Origin: Luscinia megarhynchos
Lineage: Eukaryota > Chordata > Aves > Passeriformes > Turdidae
Assembly: GCA_034336665.1 (NCBI GenBank)
Contig: CM067592.1
Location: 41,880,045-41,944,044 of the forward strand
Direction: 5' to 3'
Length of the DNA stretch: 64,000 bases
Shown: positions 63,045 to 64,000 of the stretch, piece by piece
Position numbering within the stretch: position 1 is the stretch's first letter
Layout: the number at the start of each line of letters is the position of its first letter
Position numbers and translations under genes: made by a program
Notes under the pieces: model-generated
What the model was told of the DNA's origin: nothing
The model's input: the letters and a program-made list of their open reading frames with translations, nothing else
Databases searched by the model: none

Positions 63045-64000
63045 TCATACAATCACAGAACTTGAAAGATTTTCCAAGATCGAGTCCAGCCATACACCCA
63101 GCACTACCACAGTAACCCATAAACCACATCACTCAGCATCAGATTCAGATGCCTCTTAAACAGCTCCAGGGAAAACAACTGCACCACCACCCAGGACAAT
63201 CTATTCCAATGCCTGACCACCCTAACAGAATACCTAATCTGATTCTCCTGTCTGAGCTGAAGGCCATTTCCTCTGATCCCCTCACTGCAGGCACAGTAGA
63301 AGAGACCACCCCCCACCTCACCACAGCCTCCTTTCAGGGAGCTGTAGAGGGCAGTGAGATCTCTTGGGCCTGCTCTTCTCAAACCCAGCTCCTCTGCCAT
63401 TTCTCACAGGACATGTTTTCTAGTCCTCTCACGAGCCTTGTTGGCTTTCACTGGACAAGCTCCAACACCTCAGTGTGCTGGAGGCATGAGGGGGCCAAAA
63501 CTGGACTCAAGGTGCAGCCTCAGCAATGCCAACCCAGGAGGATGGACACTGCCCTTGTCCTGCTGGCCACACTATTCTTGGTTCACAATTCATTGGCTTT
63601 CTTGGCCACCTGGGCACACGGTGGGTCACACTGAGCTGGCTCTCAACGAGCACCCCAAATCCTTTTTGCCAAGCAGCTCTCAGGGTGCTCCTCCCCCAGC
63701 CTGCAGCACTGCATGGGTTTGCTAGACTGAAGAGCAGAGCCTTATTATATTACTTGGCCTTACTGAGCCTCATGCAGCTGTCCTTGGCACACTGACCGAG
63801 CCTGTCCGGGTCTCTGCAGAGCCCTCCTACCCTCGAGCAGATCAACACTCCCACCCAGCTTTGTGTCATCCACAAAATTGCTGAGGGTGCCCTCAATCCC
63901 CATGTTCACACCACCAATAAAGATGTCAAACAGGACTGCCACCAAAATCCTGTTCCCAGGGGAACAGTGCTAGCAATCAGCCACCAACTGGATTTGCCTC
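63045..64000 (-). mobile_element. CR1 LINE, 3' part of ORF2 and 3' end, cut by window edge
   Basis: The minus-strand copy has its 3' end near 63,045, where the plus strand reads CATACAATCACAGAACTTGA. Moving upstream on the minus strand, the ORF2 C-terminal block reads LTALYSSLKGGCGEVG and then VVRHWNRLSWVVV (63,104-63,400 frame). Near 63,865-63,876 the motif C equivalent FVDDTKLGGSVDLLEGR is intact in its two catalytic Asp residues. The order and spacing look nearly continuous, making this one of the better preserved copies here. Frameshifts still separate the two coding blocks. A 161-codon plus-strand frame (63,149-63,634) is its antisense. The copy continues past the window. Confidence 0.92.

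Noticed and set aside
63149..63634. 161-codon plus-strand frame
   Set aside because: Antisense of the minus-strand CR1 ORF2 C-terminal region and 3' end.
1..64000. CRISPR array, operons, rRNA, tRNA or prophage
   Set aside because: No spaced direct repeats of the right size, no dense coding, no recognisable structural RNA; CR1 content marks the DNA as vertebrate.

Overview
This window reads as a stretch of a bird genome, or less likely another sauropsid. The evidence is the repeats. There are eleven separable fragments of CR1-type LINE retrotransposons. Several carry the characteristic CR1 3' end, an octamer tail of the ATTCTATG type, and degraded reverse-transcriptase motifs. The DNA is AT-rich (about two-thirds A+T by eye), CpG-poor and full of stop codons. 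I see no operon-like packing, no rRNA, no tRNA, no CRISPR and no CpG island. No complete protein-coding gene can be supported. The window is best described as an intron or intergenic stretch with decayed transposons. Nearly all the open frames longer than 100 codons are antisense shadows of CR1 or lie in compositionally skewed DNA.

Layout. 1-21 kb: AT-rich single-copy-looking DNA with a TA microsatellite (1.19 kb), A/C-rich low-complexity patches (4.2 and 17.45 kb) and a strongly purine-biased block (17.5-18.7 kb). 21.3-22.1 kb: two short CR1 pieces, a 3' end and a reverse-transcriptase motif A piece. 24.2-25.8 kb: the longest CR1 copy, covering the endonuclease end, the linker and most of the reverse transcriptase. 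26.4 kb: a long A/C-rich patch. 34.4 and 37.4 kb: two short minus-strand CR1 pieces. 39.2-41.0 kb: a nest of three CR1 pieces in alternating orientation, one of which carries part of the CR1 ORF1 esterase (SGNH hydrolase) domain. 43.0 kb: a perfect 20-unit GATA microsatellite ending in GATC units. 43.8-45.2 kb: two CR1 copies head to tail. 45.2-63.0 kb: AT-rich DNA without recognisable repeats except low-complexity patches. 63.0-64.0 kb: the 3' part of a minus-strand CR1 that runs off the window and keeps an intact reverse-transcriptase Asp-Asp pair.

CR1 elements encode ORF1 (nucleic-acid binding, in many copies with an esterase domain) and ORF2 (endonuclease plus reverse transcriptase), which together copy the element by target-primed reverse transcription. 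All copies here are 5'-truncated, deleted or frameshifted and should be inactive. A few minus-strand open stretches with splice-like flanks (54.3-54.5, 36.15-36.35 and 28.31-28.42 kb) are offered as possible exons. They are unproven, and in 64 kb of AT-rich DNA several such coincidences are expected. I did not find a convincing new biological system here.
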